Source: Reinekea marina (GTDB lineage Bacteria > Pseudomonadota > Gammaproteobacteria > Pseudomonadales > Natronospirillaceae). From it: a DNA stretch of 64,000 bases. The translations under genes were made by a program, and so were the position numbers. Shown here piece by piece: positions 52,147 through 62,098 of the stretch. The notes under the pieces are model-generated. The model was not told the origin of the DNA and did no database searches. It saw only the letters and a program-made list of their open reading frames with translations. Each line of letters opens with the position of its first letter. Positions within the stretch are counted from its first letter, which is position 1. The stretch spans positions 310,001-374,000 of the forward strand of contig NZ_JAUFQI010000001.1 in assembly GCF_030409715.1 (NCBI RefSeq), read 5' to 3'.

Positions 52147-54510
52147 TTGCTTAAGTTTAATTCCCATTTGATTCATAAGAAGCTTTTAGCATTCGGAATG
52201 TTTGTTCTTTTCGCACTTCAGCAAATGTCAGTCGCCGCTGAAACTACAACAACCGTTGAACTGAATAACCAGCCATCTCCTTTTCTGGGCTCGTTTGTTG
52301 AATTCCTCCCCGATAAAGATGATGCCCTTTCACCGTTCTCGATTGCTTTGCCTGAATGGTCCTCGCAATGGCAAAGCTATGATAAAGACATTATTAATTT
52401 AGGTTATGCCACAATTCCTTACTGGATTCGGTTTAGAGTAGACGCATCGGCGTCACTCTATAAACAGTGGGACCTAGTGATCAGTACGGCTGTATTAGAT
52501 TACATAGATATCTACCAAATCTTTGAAGATACAGGGCCTAGGCTAATTTATCGTTCAGGTATGCAACGGTCTTTTGCGAATAGAATAGAAGATCATCGGT
52601 TTTCAATTGTGCCGCTTAAAATATACAACGAACCGGGCAAGCCTACAGAGTTTATGTTGCGCGTTAAAACAAAAGGTTCTTTTTACATGCCACTAAAGCT
52701 CTACCCGAGTGGCGATTTTTGGTCTCCTTTGCAAAAGCAAGATATTTTCAACTGGATGTTTTACGGCGTAATTCTAGCCATGGCGTTGTACAACCTATTT
52801 TTATACACCTCGGTTAAAGACTCTGCGTACCTATATTATGTGTTCTTTATTTCCTCGTTTGCGATGTTACACCTTTCACTCGACGGCTATATCTTTCAGC
52901 ATTTCTGGCCATTTGACCAAGGCTATAGTTATGCACCAGATACTGTTTTTACACTAATGACGGCCATGTTCGGCTTCCTTTTTCTCAGCAAATTCATGGA
53001 TTTAAAGCATCAGCTCCCAAACATTAACCGAGTTATTGTTTCACTGGCGCTGATCCAAATTCCAATTATCTCCTTATCAATTTACTACCATGATGTTGCG
53101 TTCGATCGTTGGACATTACTGCCGATATCTCTCATGTTGGTTTTAGCGGTTTGCGTTGGCTTTTATGCGACGGCTAAAGGTCTCGAAACAGCAAGGTACT
53201 TCTTAATTGCGTGGTTATTGTTTGCCTTAGGCAATACCTATTTGATGATTTCTTTATCAGGTGCAAACTTATTTGATTTTTCGCCTTTGCTGGTATCAAA
53301 AGCCTCTGCATTTGCTGAGGCGATGCTTTTGAGCTTTGCTTTAGCGCAAAGAATACGACGACTCAGTGATGATCGTGAAAAACAACGTATTAAAGCGGAA
53401 GCGCAAAGTTACTTTTTAGCCCAAGTAAGCCACGAAATTCGAACCCCGCTTAACGGCGTTTTAGGGACAGTAGAGCTATTAGATCAGACAGATTTAAACC
53501 AAGAGCAAAAAGGTTACATAAATATCATTAAAGGGTCTGGGCAGTCTTTGTTAACCCTTGTGGGTGATGTTCTTGATTATTCTAAAATTGAAGCCGGAAA
53601 AATGGACGTTAAATATGATCAGGTAGCAATACAGGATCTGGCCACCCAAGAATTTGAATTATTCAGGCCGAATGCGGCACAAAAGAATTTAGAGTTTACG
53701 CTCCATATTTCCAGCAATGTTCCAACATGGGTCTCAACAGATGCACACCGTTTGCGACAAATTTGGTCTAACCTAATTTCTAATGCGATTAAGTTTACGG
53801 ATTACGGCTACGTCAGAGTCTTTTTAGGAGTCACAGTCGAAAACGATGTGAAACAGCTCAGTTTTTCAGTAAGCGACAGTGGCATGGGTATACCTATAAA
53901 TGAGCAGCCATCACTATTTAACGCCTATAAACAAGTGAAAGTAGGTAAGCGAAGAGTTTATGGAGGAACCGGCTTAGGCTTGGCAATTTCTAAAGAATTA
54001 GTCGAGTTGCTGGGAGGTTCAATTTCGTTAGAAAGTGACTTAGGTAAAGGGTCTATCTTTAAAATACTATTACCGTTGAATGTAGTTGAGCTCCCAGAAC
54101 TGCCCTCAGAAAAAGAGCTTAAAATAGAGCCAGGCCGAACAATGAAAATTTTGGTGGCTGAAGATAACTTAGTGAACCAAAAGGTAGTGGAAGGTTTATT
54201 AATTAAATTGGGCCATTCTGTCAGTGTGGTACACCACGGTAAAGACGCACTGGAAAGAAGACAGTCGGCTGATTTTGATTTCGACCTTATTTTGATGGAT
54301 TGTGAGATGCCAAGTATGGATGGTTACGAAGCGACAGCAAGAATTAGAGCATTTGAAAAACAAGAACGCTTGCCTGAAATTCCAATTGTCGCGCTGACCG
54401 CACATGCCCTGGAGGAAGTACGTAATCGTTGCATTCAATCGGGTATGACTGACTTTTTAACTAAGCCAATAAATACCAATAAATTGATTCGAACTTTAAA
54501 CAAATATTAA
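52147..54510 (+). CDS. 7TMR-DISM hybrid sensor histidine kinase
   Basis: 787 residues. Signal peptide, an N-terminal periplasmic 7TMR-DISMED2-like domain, seven membrane helices (about 200-390), a coiled coil, HisKA with H-box FLAQVSHEIRTPLNGVLG, HATPase (GTGLGLAIS), and a C-terminal receiver with LMDCEMPSMDGYE, where Asp is the acceptor. No output domain, so the phosphate is passed to another protein. TTG start at 52147 is chosen from the frame; an ATG at codon 20 is possible. Target unknown. Confidence 0.9.
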   Translation: MLKFNSHLIHKKLLAFGMFVLFALQQMSVAAETTTTVELNNQPSPFLGSFVEFLPDKDDALSPFSIALPEWSSQWQSYDKDIINLGYATIPYWIRFRVDASASLYKQWDLVISTAVLDYIDIYQIFEDTGPRLIYRSGMQRSFANRIEDHRFSIVPLKIYNEPGKPTEFMLRVKTKGSFYMPLKLYPSGDFWSPLQKQDIFNWMFYGVILAMALYNLFLYTSVKDSAYLYYVFFISSFAMLHLSLDGYIFQHFWPFDQGYSYAPDTVFTLMTAMFGFLFLSKFMDLKHQLPNINRVIVSLALIQIPIISLSIYYHDVAFDRWTLLPISLMLVLAVCVGFYATAKGLETARYFLIAWLLFALGNTYLMISLSGANLFDFSPLLVSKASAFAEAMLLSFALAQRIRRLSDDREKQRIKAEAQSYFLAQVSHEIRTPLNGVLGTVELLDQTDLNQEQKGYINIIKGSGQSLLTLVGDVLDYSKIEAGKMDVKYDQVAIQDLATQEFELFRPNAAQKNLEFTLHISSNVPTWVSTDAHRLRQIWSNLISNAIKFTDYGYVRVFLGVTVENDVKQLSFSVSDSGMGIPINEQPSLFNAYKQVKVGKRRVYGGTGLGLAISKELVELLGGSISLESDLGKGSIFKILLPLNVVELPELPSEKELKIEPGRTMKILVAEDNLVNQKVVEGLLIKLGHSVSVVHHGKDALERRQSADFDFDLILMDCEMPSMDGYEATARIRAFEKQERLPEIPIVALTAHALEEVRNRCIQSGMTDFLTKPINTNKLIRTLNKY

Positions 54511-55953
54511 TTAGGCGGCTGTAGAAACCTTATTGCGTCCCTCATTTTTTGAAGCATAGAGTGCGCCATCGGCTCTATTTATCCATTCTTCAGTGGCTTC
54601 GTTTTTTACCAATTGAGCCACACCGGCTGAAATGGTAATGGGGACCGGTTTGTTTTGAAAATGAAATGGTCGGGATTCTATTCGCTGTCGTATTTTATCA
54701 ACCGCCGTAAACGCCTCTTCTAAGGAAGTTTGCGGTAATAGTAAAATAAATTCCTCGCCACCAAAGCGGGCTAAAAAGTCTGAAGCGCGGGATACTTTTT
54801 TCATTTCTTTTGACATCATTTTTAACACTTTATCACCGACAAGATGTCCAAACTGATCGTTAATGCGTTTAAAAAAATCAATATCCAAAACAGCAATGCT
54901 AATGGCTTGGTTAAAGCGCTGAGCGCGAGTGAGCTCTTCATTCAGCCTTTGCTCAAAACCAAGCCTGTTGGGTAATTGAGTGAGGGGGTCATGCATACTC
55001 AATTGCCGTTCTTTTTGTAGAGCCTTGATCAGTGAAACATTCTCACTTTCTAGCGCTTGAATGTGCTCATTCATTACAATTTTATTAGCATTAAGGTTAG
55101 ACAGTTTTCCAGCGTAACTGCTTTGATAAGCTTCTAAACGATTTGTAATTGCGTCGAGAGATTCGAGTAAATCGTTTTTGAGTAAATTCAGTTCACTGTG
55201 TTGGTCAATTTTATCGCGAGCATCGCTCATTTGCTGACTGATACTGCTGTTAAAATCTAAATTTATTTGTTTGATTTCATCGAGCGTCCTTGAATCGTCG
55301 GCAACGATGTCATTGATGCGCTTGAGCTTTAAATTGAGTTCAGCTAGGTAGTCTTCAAATTGCTCTTTTTCTTTTGTAACTCGCTCTTGCAATAAAGTAA
55401 TAATTTTCGATGCTAATTTATCTAAGGTTTCCCAATCAGGCGTGGGTGAGAGCGATTTTGATAACTCAACCAGCACTCCGTCTTGGTCCCCCAATTGCGC
55501 TAAGGCTTCGATTAAAGATAAAAATCGGGAACTTAATCGTTCTCTTACCTTATCTAAATCTTCGTTTACAGTACCCTCAGATACTGGGTGCAAAAGGACC
55601 TTATCTATTTCGGCAGATATGGGTTCGGCTATTTGGATGAGATCATTTATTAAAGCGTCCTTTTGTAATAACGGACCAACGAGTGATTCTCTTCTCTGTT
55701 CAGTGCTGCCATGCAAGAGTCTTCTAAAGGAATCACCAAAACGATTTATGTTGGCTTGCATATCAAGTTCTAGCTCATCATAGACCGCCTCAGCATCGCT
55801 TAATGCTGCCTTTAGGGCATCATCAGAAACATCATTCGATTTAAGAAGGCTACGGAACTCTTTTAACTTAACATCTAGCTTTGCATCTAAGCCCATTAAC
55901 ATAAGTGCTAAGCTGTTAGCACTTTGTTCACATGCATTAATATCTTGAGGCAT
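54511..55953 (-). CDS. Diguanylate cyclase with N-terminal coiled coil
   Basis: 480 residues, no membrane segment. A long helical N-terminal region (about 1-300) with heptad-like pattern, then a GGDEF domain: GGEEF at 398-402 and an inhibitory RASD site five residues before it. It makes c-di-GMP; the helical part probably dimerises or senses. The stop is the next base after the hybrid kinase stop (zero gap, convergent). Confidence 0.9.
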   Translation of the reverse strand: MPQDINACEQSANSLALMLMGLDAKLDVKLKEFRSLLKSNDVSDDALKAALSDAEAVYDELELDMQANINRFGDSFRRLLHGSTEQRRESLVGPLLQKDALINDLIQIAEPISAEIDKVLLHPVSEGTVNEDLDKVRERLSSRFLSLIEALAQLGDQDGVLVELSKSLSPTPDWETLDKLASKIITLLQERVTKEKEQFEDYLAELNLKLKRINDIVADDSRTLDEIKQINLDFNSSISQQMSDARDKIDQHSELNLLKNDLLESLDAITNRLEAYQSSYAGKLSNLNANKIVMNEHIQALESENVSLIKALQKERQLSMHDPLTQLPNRLGFEQRLNEELTRAQRFNQAISIAVLDIDFFKRINDQFGHLVGDKVLKMMSKEMKKVSRASDFLARFGGEEFILLLPQTSLEEAFTAVDKIRQRIESRPFHFQNKPVPITISAGVAQLVKNEATEEWINRADGALYASKNEGRNKVSTAA

Positions 55954-56012
55954 CGATTAAAACCTACTTACGGGATAAATGATTAGTATAGCCTAAGTCT
56001 CAACACTGCCAG

Positions 56013-56834
56013 CTAAAATGGCTTTTCGATCTCGATTGCAACCGGGAGGTGGTCCGATAAGGCAAAATCGAGTACGGCCATACGTTCAACTTTTAAGTGT
56101 TGGCTAATGAGTATTTGGTCAAAACACTTTACCGGACGCCAGCTGGGGTAGGTCGCTCGCGCATGAGCCGACTTTAGGTTGCACTCACTAAGAGGGGAGT
56201 CATTAAGTATTCTTAAACTGTGCGTATTCATATCCCCCATGATAATGGCATGACGATATCGATTAACGAGGTTTTTAATATAGCGAAGTTGCTTGTTTTG
56301 AGCCTCGCGTGTTAACGCTAAATGAACGACCACAATTAATACGGGTTCGATATCGCCAATTTCGAATGCTATCGCACCACGACCCTTTAGTCCGGGAAGG
56401 GCATGGTTATCGATTCTAATTGGCTGTAAATCACTGATCACGCCATTACTGTGCTGACCCCATTTACCTAAATTACGGTTGCGTTGTTGATGCCAAAATT
56501 CTTTGTTGGCGGCTTTTGCAAGGTAATGAATTTGATTTATGAATTGCGTTCTGTAACTTCCACCATCGACCTCTTGAAGTGCTACTAGGTCAAAGTGCTG
56601 TATTAATTGAGCAATTTTATCAAGGTTTGTTAAACGGGATTTCGAAGGCAGTATGTGTTGCCATGCCCGAGTTAAGTAATCTCGGTAGTGGCGAGTTTGA
56701 ATGCCTACTTGAATGTTATAGGACAATAACTTGAGCGTGTCTTTCTGATGATTCGCTTGATCGTGCAGGTAGCGTTGCCAAGGCTCCAGTACAACAGGGG
56801 TGCACATTTGTTTGTAGGACAAGTTGTTTAACAT
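56013..56834 (-). CDS. Endonuclease/exonuclease/phosphatase family protein
   Basis: 273 residues. The EEP fold: LLSYNIQVGI, ALQEVDGG, VVHLAL, IIMGDMN and LSDHLPVAIEI, giving the usual Asn, Glu, Asp, Asn and Asp-His active-site set. No signal peptide. Members are nucleases or phosphodiesterases for lipid or nucleotide; substrate unknown. ATG 56834; 112 bases downstream of dsbA on the same strand but after a terminator. Confidence 0.85.
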   Translation of the reverse strand: MLNNLSYKQMCTPVVLEPWQRYLHDQANHQKDTLKLLSYNIQVGIQTRHYRDYLTRAWQHILPSKSRLTNLDKIAQLIQHFDLVALQEVDGGSYRTQFINQIHYLAKAANKEFWHQQRNRNLGKWGQHSNGVISDLQPIRIDNHALPGLKGRGAIAFEIGDIEPVLIVVVHLALTREAQNKQLRYIKNLVNRYRHAIIMGDMNTHSLRILNDSPLSECNLKSAHARATYPSWRPVKCFDQILISQHLKVERMAVLDFALSDHLPVAIEIEKPF

Positions 56835-56912
56835 GCTGGCAACGCAATGAAGGTGTTTTTATAGACTAGCAGATTTTGAAATGAATTCTGTAGAAGTTAC
56901 CGATAAAGAAGT

Positions 56913-56938
56913 CACCCGCACTCTTTTTAGTGCGGGTG
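56913..56938 (-). terminator. Terminator after dsbA
   Basis: Perfect 10-bp stem CACCCGCACT/AGTGCGGGTG (56913-56922 with 56929-56938), loop CTTTTT. On the minus strand a short T-rich run (TTCTTTATC) follows. The stem is strong but the T-run is broken. Confidence 0.6.
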
Positions 56939-56945
56939 TAACTTT

Positions 56946-57575
56946 TTATTGAGCAGCGTCACGCTCTACAAGCCATTTAGCAACTTCTAACGCGACATTA
57001 TTGCCACCAACCGCGCCAGAGTCTATTAAGTATTTACCATTGGCCATAATTGATGGCGTGCCTTGGATTCCGCTCTTACCAGTTAACTGAATACTTTGAT
57101 TCACTTTCCCAGCTACGCCAAATGAATTAGCCATCGCCATATATTGATCTTCTGACACGCCAAAACGAGTAAAGAACTTCGCGAAAGCTTTATCCGAACG
57201 CATGGGTTTACGTGCTACGTGAAACTCATTGTAGATTGCTTGGTGGGCATCGTCGTTGATCTTTAGTAGCACAGAGGCGTAGTAAGCCTTTACTTCGGCA
57301 GATTGACGCTCGTTAAACATGACAGGTACTGGTGAAAATCGAATGTTTTCCGGTAGGCTCTTTTTAAAAGCTTGAGCGGCGGGTTCTAGATTGAAACAAT
57401 GAATACAGCCATAACTGAAGAACTCTGTAATCTCTCCAATTTCGTCACCACTGTAAGTTGTAGGTAGTGGGTTGGCTAGAGTTCGATAGTGAACACCTTC
57501 TACCCATTTATCTTCAGCGGCGGCGAAAAGTGACACCGCGAATAAGGCCGCTGTAATCATAAGTTTTTTAATCAT
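56946..57575 (-). CDS. dsbA: Thiol:disulfide interchange protein DsbA
   Basis: 209 residues, ATG 57575 with GGAG seven bases upstream. Signal peptide (about 1-19), then thioredoxin fold with an active site reading CIHC in FSYGCIHCFNLEP, and cis-Pro loop GIQGTPSIM. DsbA forms disulfides in periplasmic proteins and is reoxidised by DsbB. The common motif is CPHC, so Ile replaces Pro. Next to cytochrome c4 and engB, as in Pseudomonas-like genomes. Confidence 0.93.
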   Translation of the reverse strand: MIKKLMITAALFAVSLFAAAEDKWVEGVHYRTLANPLPTTYSGDEIGEITEFFSYGCIHCFNLEPAAQAFKKSLPENIRFSPVPVMFNERQSAEVKAYYASVLLKINDDAHQAIYNEFHVARKPMRSDKAFAKFFTRFGVSEDQYMAMANSFGVAGKVNQSIQLTGKSGIQGTPSIMANGKYLIDSGAVGGNNVALEVAKWLVERDAAQ

Positions 57576-57633
57576 GTTCGTGCTCCAAAAAAAGAATGTC
57601 TTGTCTGCTCTATAGTGCCTTGAGGGCTTAAAC

Positions 57634-57666
57634 AAAAAAAGCGAGTAGAAGTCTCCTTCTGCTCGC
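57634..57666 (-). terminator. Terminator after cytochrome c4 gene
   Basis: 11-bp stem GCGAGTAGAAG/CTTCTGCTCGC (57641-57651 with 57656-57666, one mismatch) and T7 on the minus strand (A-run 57634-57640). Lies after the cytochrome stop and before the dsbA start. Confidence 0.85.
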
Positions 57667-57712
57667 TTTTCAGTATCTTTACTGCGCTTGAATATAAGCT
57701 GAACAATAAATC

Positions 57713-58345
57713 TTAATGTAGACCTTGGATATAACTTGCTAAGGCTTCAATTTCGAAATCTTTCAAATTGAAAGCAATACTACGCATAATTTTTGCTTCA
57801 CCATCATTAATGCGGTTATCAGCCGCTGGCTCATCAAAACGATAGCCCTTTTGGAATTTCTTCAATTGCGCGATGGTGTAATCAGCGTGTTGGCCCGATA
57901 ACGCAGGGAAACCGCCTAATGCAATACCTTCCCCTTTAGGAGAGTGGCAACCTGCACAGGCAGGAACACCCGTTTTAGCATTTCCGGCTTTGTACAATGC
58001 TTCGCCAAGTTTAACTAGTTCAGGGTCCGCTTGACCTACTTGAGTACTTTGAGCGGCGTAAAAAGCGCTGATATCTTCAAGTTGTTGATCAGTGTAGGGT
58101 GTTAATAGGCCGGTCATCTCAACAATGACACGATTGCCTTCTTTAATATCCTTTAACTGCTTAACCAAGTACTTTTCACCTTGGCCGGCCAATTTAGGAA
58201 AAGTAGCGACGGCGCTGTTACCATCGGCACCGTGGCACCCTGCACATACAGCAGTCAGTGCTTTACCATCTTCTGCATTACCAGCAGCATTGGCGCCAGC
58301 GGCCAAACCGGCAATGACTAAAAAGCTTACTAATAGTTTTTTCAT
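57713..58345 (-). CDS. Cytochrome c4 (diheme)
   Basis: 210 residues. Signal peptide (about 1-20), then two cytochrome c domains with CAGCH each: CAGCHGADG and CAGCHSPKG. Both have a downstream Met-containing stretch for the axial ligand. Periplasmic diheme electron carrier, thought to pass electrons to terminal oxidases. Beside dsbA and engB, as in Pseudomonas. No conflicts. Confidence 0.93.
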   Translation of the reverse strand: MKKLLVSFLVIAGLAAGANAAGNAEDGKALTAVCAGCHGADGNSAVATFPKLAGQGEKYLVKQLKDIKEGNRVIVEMTGLLTPYTDQQLEDISAFYAAQSTQVGQADPELVKLGEALYKAGNAKTGVPACAGCHSPKGEGIALGGFPALSGQHADYTIAQLKKFQKGYRFDEPAADNRINDGEAKIMRSIAFNLKDFEIEALASYIQGLH

Positions 58346-58485
58346 ATCGCATTCCAGGCTAAATTTTTGTCATTGTTCGCACCAGCACTATCGCTGAGCC
58401 ATTAATAAAGTGCCGATAGTATATAGAGTAGATCAGAAAACCGCTACAATGCTAATTACATCATCAAACTTTTAAATGGTTCTAT

Positions 58486-59124
58486 ATGTCTTCAATTAAG
58501 TATGACTCCGCCGAATTTATGACCAGCGCAGCAAAATATTCGCAATGCCCAGCCGATATAGGCTCCGAAGTGGCCTTTGCAGGTCGATCTAATGCCGGTA
58601 AAAGTTCTGCTATGAATACAATCACCCGAAACTCAAAGCTCGCGAGAATTTCAAAAACACCGGGACGCACTCAATTACTGAACTTTTTTACCTTATCAGG
58701 TGGTGAATACCGGTTAGTCGATCTCCCAGGTTATGGCTTTGCCAAAGTAAATAAAAATATGAAAGCCGATTGGGAAGAAAATATCGGCGAATACATGGCA
58801 GAGCGACTCAGTTTAAAAGGTGTCGTTCTTTTGATGGATATTAGACACCCGTTGACTGAATTCGACCGAATGATGATCGACTGGGCTGTAACCGCTGAAA
58901 TGCCATTGCGCGCCGTGCTTACTAAATCTGACAAATTAAAAAAAGGTCCGGCAAAGAGCACCTACTTAAAAGTACAAGCTGAGCTGCAATCTAAAGCGCC
59001 CTGGTTAAGTGCTCAAATGTTCAGTTCATTAAAGAAAGAAGGTGTGCCTGAATTAAATCAATGGATCACTGAACAGTTAACAGACGTAAACAACGAAGAA
59101 GAGCCGAACGAAGAATCAGTTTGA
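58486..59124 (+). CDS. engB: Ribosome biogenesis GTP-binding protein EngB
   Basis: 212 residues. EngB/YsxC features: [16 protein letters not shown] (G1), GRTQLLNFF (G2), DLPGYG (G3), TKSDK (G4). Needed for assembly of the large ribosomal subunit. Divergent from the cytochrome c4 gene, as in Pseudomonas. Its stop overlaps the MaoC-like stop by nine bases. Confidence 0.96.
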   Translation: MSSIKYDSAEFMTSAAKYSQCPADIGSEVAFAGRSNAGKSSAMNTITRNSKLARISKTPGRTQLLNFFTLSGGEYRLVDLPGYGFAKVNKNMKADWEENIGEYMAERLSLKGVVLLMDIRHPLTEFDRMMIDWAVTAEMPLRAVLTKSDKLKKGPAKSTYLKVQAELQSKAPWLSAQMFSSLKKEGVPELNQWITEQLTDVNNEEEPNEESV

Positions 59125-60024
59125 GCAAATGTATCGGCCTGATACCAATAAATTGCCTTCATCATCGATCAGTTCAAAGTGATCTAATGTGCACAGCAGA
59201 GTTGGCTTTGACGGTTGGGAAACAGGGCGAATAAAGTTGATATCGACACTGCGTATCGTGCATTTCCAGTGCTTTCCTAGAGTGGCCACAACGACGTTTA
59301 AGGTACATAAGCCTTGTATAAACGATTTTTTATGACCAAACAGGCGAGCGCCAATAGAGGAAATGTGCATTGGGTTCAAATCGCCCGATAACTTACCGTA
59401 TTGCTGGCCCAGTGAGCGACCAATATCTATTTTTAAGCTGTCGGCCATTTTATTATTTAATAAGGTGGCCTTGGTGTTTCGGCGCTGAGTTTCTTCGCTG
59501 CTCAAATTAAGTTGTTTTACGAAATCCTCATCTAAGCCTGCAACGTAGAGTTCATCTTCCAGATGCATAATGTCTTGGCCGCGAACATTTTTTACAATTG
59601 ATAAAAAACGAATCATAACGGCGCGCTTGCTGTGCGGTTTCACGCCCAAATAATGCACATAGGTAGAATAATGCTCGCCAACCTGAAAGCCGTCTTTACT
59701 CAACATTAGCAGCCGACTGCTTAAGTGCATTATGCGCCCAAAACTGATGCCAATTTCCTTGAGCACTTGCATCAAAGCCCAAACACCGGCCGGTGCACTA
59801 AACGTAAATGCCTGTGGATAGGGTAAATCATAGCCAGTAAGTTTGAGCCATGCCGCCATCTTTTTTTCTGTTAAAAACCAAGTGGTTTTCATAGGCGGCA
59901 GTTCAGAATTTAGAGAGAGGGTTTCATCTTGAGCGATGCTTTTAAAAACTTTGTAATAAAACTTTGTCGCATAGCCAAAGCCAGAAGAGGGCGTTTCAAA
60001 CCATTTGGATTTTAATTTGGCCAT
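59116..60024 (-). CDS. MaoC-like acyl dehydratase domain protein
   Basis: 302 residues from ATG 60024. C-terminal MaoC-type hotdog: [32 protein letters not shown] has the hydratase motif (D-x-N-P-x-H), with the N-terminal half a second, degenerate hotdog region. Likely an enoyl-CoA or 3-hydroxyacyl hydratase of lipid metabolism; substrate unknown. Longer starts in frame lack ribosome sites. Confidence 0.8.
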   Translation of the reverse strand: MAKLKSKWFETPSSGFGYATKFYYKVFKSIAQDETLSLNSELPPMKTTWFLTEKKMAAWLKLTGYDLPYPQAFTFSAPAGVWALMQVLKEIGISFGRIMHLSSRLLMLSKDGFQVGEHYSTYVHYLGVKPHSKRAVMIRFLSIVKNVRGQDIMHLEDELYVAGLDEDFVKQLNLSSEETQRRNTKATLLNNKMADSLKIDIGRSLGQQYGKLSGDLNPMHISSIGARLFGHKKSFIQGLCTLNVVVATLGKHWKCTIRSVDINFIRPVSQPSKPTLLCTLDHFELIDDEGNLLVSGRYICSN

Positions 60025-60161
60025 AAAAAAGCATCTGATATGAAAGAAAGTGGGTTGCCTATTCAATGAATATAGCAGAAAACCACGATAGTAAGTTGTC
60101 ATTACTAATAATTAAACTGCAAACCTGACTAAAAGGCCAATTAAATAATTAACCCTACCTC

Positions 60162-60190
60162 ATGACGATTGGCTTACAGGCCGCTATACT
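60162..60190 (+). promoter_or_regulatory. Possible sigma-70 promoter before yheV
   Basis: ATGACG (60162-60167), 17-base spacer, TATACT (60185-60190). Matches 4 of 6 and 5 of 6. TATACT lies inside a perfect 6-bp inverted repeat CCGCTA-TAC-TAGCGG (60181-60195), which may be an operator. Confidence 0.4.
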
Positions 60191-60216
60191 AGCGGTCTTT
60201 GTCGAGTGCTTCCTTT

Positions 60217-60453
60217 ATGAAAAAACGTTTTATCGCCGGTGTAGTGTGCCCAAAATGTGGTGCTGCCGATGCAATGCGTGCAGGTGAAAATGAAGACGGA
60301 ACGGTCTTAGAGCGCGAATGTGTAGACTGTGGCTTCACCGACAAGCTCAGCACGGGGTTGAATGTGCCGAATGAGCTCACGACTCGGGTGAATGACCCAT
60401 TAAAACCTTCAACAGAACATGAACCGGTACAAATCGTAAAATTTATTGAATAA
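60217..60453 (+). CDS. YheV family metal-binding protein
   Basis: 78 residues. CPKCG and CVDCG Cys pairs form a zinc ribbon; [17 protein letters not shown] and the pattern C-x18-20-C match the YheV/TIGR02443 (DUF2387) family. No known function. Start 60217 (MKKRF) is the family N-terminus. Overlapped or adjacent to purE, whose start lies 13 bases after the stop. Confidence 0.85.
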   Translation: MKKRFIAGVVCPKCGAADAMRAGENEDGTVLERECVDCGFTDKLSTGLNVPNELTTRVNDPLKPSTEHEPVQIVKFIE

Positions 60454-60466
60454 GGAACGTCCTGCT

Positions 60467-60976
60467 GTGTCTAGTAATACCAATTCTCCGCTTGTAGGAA
60501 TCATCATGGGGTCTCAATCTGATTGGGCGACCATGAGTCATGCCTCTGAAACACTCACATCCCTTGGCATCGTCCATGAATGTAAAGTGGTCTCTGCCCA
60601 TAGAACGCCTGATTTATTATTTGAATATGCCACAGAAGCCGACACTCGAGGCCTTAAAGTTATCATTGCCGGAGCCGGCGGTGCAGCCCATTTGCCAGGA
60701 ATGTGTGCAGCAAAAACACATTTACCCGTTTTAGGGGTGCCGGTGCAAAGCAGTATGCTCAGTGGCGTAGACTCTCTGTTGAGTATTGTGCAAATGCCTG
60801 CCGGCATTCCAACAGGCACCCTAGCTATTGGTAAAGCTGGGGCAATAAACTCAGCTCTAATGGCGGCCAGTATTCTGTCGTTGAATGACGAATCTATCAA
60901 AGCGGCATTACTATCTTATCGGACAAAGCAGACCGACACCGTGTTAGCAAACCCAATTCCAGGTGAGGTGAAATGA
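60467..60976 (+). CDS. purE: N5-carboxyaminoimidazole ribonucleotide mutase
   Basis: 169 residues, GTG start at 60467 with AAGGA 10 bases upstream (an in-frame TTG at 60446 overlaps yheV). PurE motifs: [35 protein letters not shown] and [23 protein letters not shown]. It converts N5-CAIR to CAIR in purine synthesis, working with PurK. Stop overlaps the purK ATG. Confidence 0.95.
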   Translation: MSSNTNSPLVGIIMGSQSDWATMSHASETLTSLGIVHECKVVSAHRTPDLLFEYATEADTRGLKVIIAGAGGAAHLPGMCAAKTHLPVLGVPVQSSMLSGVDSLLSIVQMPAGIPTGTLAIGKAGAINSALMAASILSLNDESIKAALLSYRTKQTDTVLANPIPGEVK

Positions 60977-62061
60977 AATTAGCAATCGTAGGCGGAGGTC
61001 AGCTGGGTCGAATGATGGCTCAAGCTGCACTGCCATTGGGAATAAAGACGGTTCTACTTGATCCATCGGATCAAGCCTGTGGAGGTGATTGCGGCGATCT
61101 GATCATTGCCGATTACGCTGATGAAAAGGCTCTAGACCAACTGACGGATAAAACAGACGCCGTGACGTTTGAGTTTGAAAATGTCCCTGCCGCTGCATTT
61201 GCTAGACTTGAGCGAGCTTTGCCAGCATTTCCGCCAGCGAAAGCGCTCGATACGGCTCGTGATCGTTGGAATGAAAAATCGTTGTTTCAATCGTTAAACA
61301 TTACAACTGCGCCGCTCGCGTTAGTCGATGATCAAGCAAGTTTAGAAGCGGGTTTAGAAAAAGTAGGGTTGCCTGCCGTGTTGAAAACACGCACCCTTGG
61401 CTATGATGGCAAAGGGCAAAAAGTTATTCGCGAGAACAAAGACATAGCCGGTACTTTTACAGAGCTGGGCTCGGTGCCAATGTTACTGGAAGGGTTTGTA
61501 GCATTTGATTACGAGGTGTCTTGTATCAGTGTTCGGTCGAAGCAGGGCGATTGTAAGTTTTACCCGTTAGTTGAAAATGAACACCGCCAAGGCATATTGC
61601 ACAAGAGCCAACCATTGATAAACCATCCGTTGCAATCTAAAGCTGAACAGGCCGCACAATCCGTCATGAACGCTCTCGATTATGTCGGTGTAATGGCGTT
61701 TGAATTTTTTGTAAAAGGTGATGAGCTGATAGCTAATGAAATAGCCCCTAGGGTCCATAACTCAGGACACTGGAGCATAGAAGGCTCTGCTTGCAGCCAA
61801 TTTGAAAATCACGTTCGTGCTGTTTTGGGTCTTCCATTAGGTTCTACAGAAACGTTACACCCAATAGCAATGCTTAATGTAATCGGTGCACGTCCAGATA
61901 TCTCGAAACTTTTGTCGGTTCCTGGAGTGCATCTAAACGATTACGGTAAATCAGAACGGCCAGGACGGAAAATTGCACATATCAATATAAGTGCACCTTC
62001 TCAAGCCGAGTTAACGGTTCGTGTTAAAGCCGTTGAAGCATTGTTGGTTAATCAGCTTTAG
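60973..62061 (+). CDS. purK: N5-carboxyaminoimidazole ribonucleotide synthase
   Basis: 362 residues. ATP-grasp enzyme: [18 protein letters not shown] at the N-terminus, [13 protein letters not shown] and [25 protein letters not shown] in the grasp domain. It carboxylates AIR to N5-CAIR with bicarbonate and ATP. Overlap ATGA with purE: one operon. Confidence 0.96.
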   Translation: MKLAIVGGGQLGRMMAQAALPLGIKTVLLDPSDQACGGDCGDLIIADYADEKALDQLTDKTDAVTFEFENVPAAAFARLERALPAFPPAKALDTARDRWNEKSLFQSLNITTAPLALVDDQASLEAGLEKVGLPAVLKTRTLGYDGKGQKVIRENKDIAGTFTELGSVPMLLEGFVAFDYEVSCISVRSKQGDCKFYPLVENEHRQGILHKSQPLINHPLQSKAEQAAQSVMNALDYVGVMAFEFFVKGDELIANEIAPRVHNSGHWSIEGSACSQFENHVRAVLGLPLGSTETLHPIAMLNVIGARPDISKLLSVPGVHLNDYGKSERPGRKIAHINISAPSQAELTVRVKAVEALLVNQL

Positions 62062-62098
62062 TCGAATCGCAGTCATGCTTCTTGCGTGGTATTTAAGG

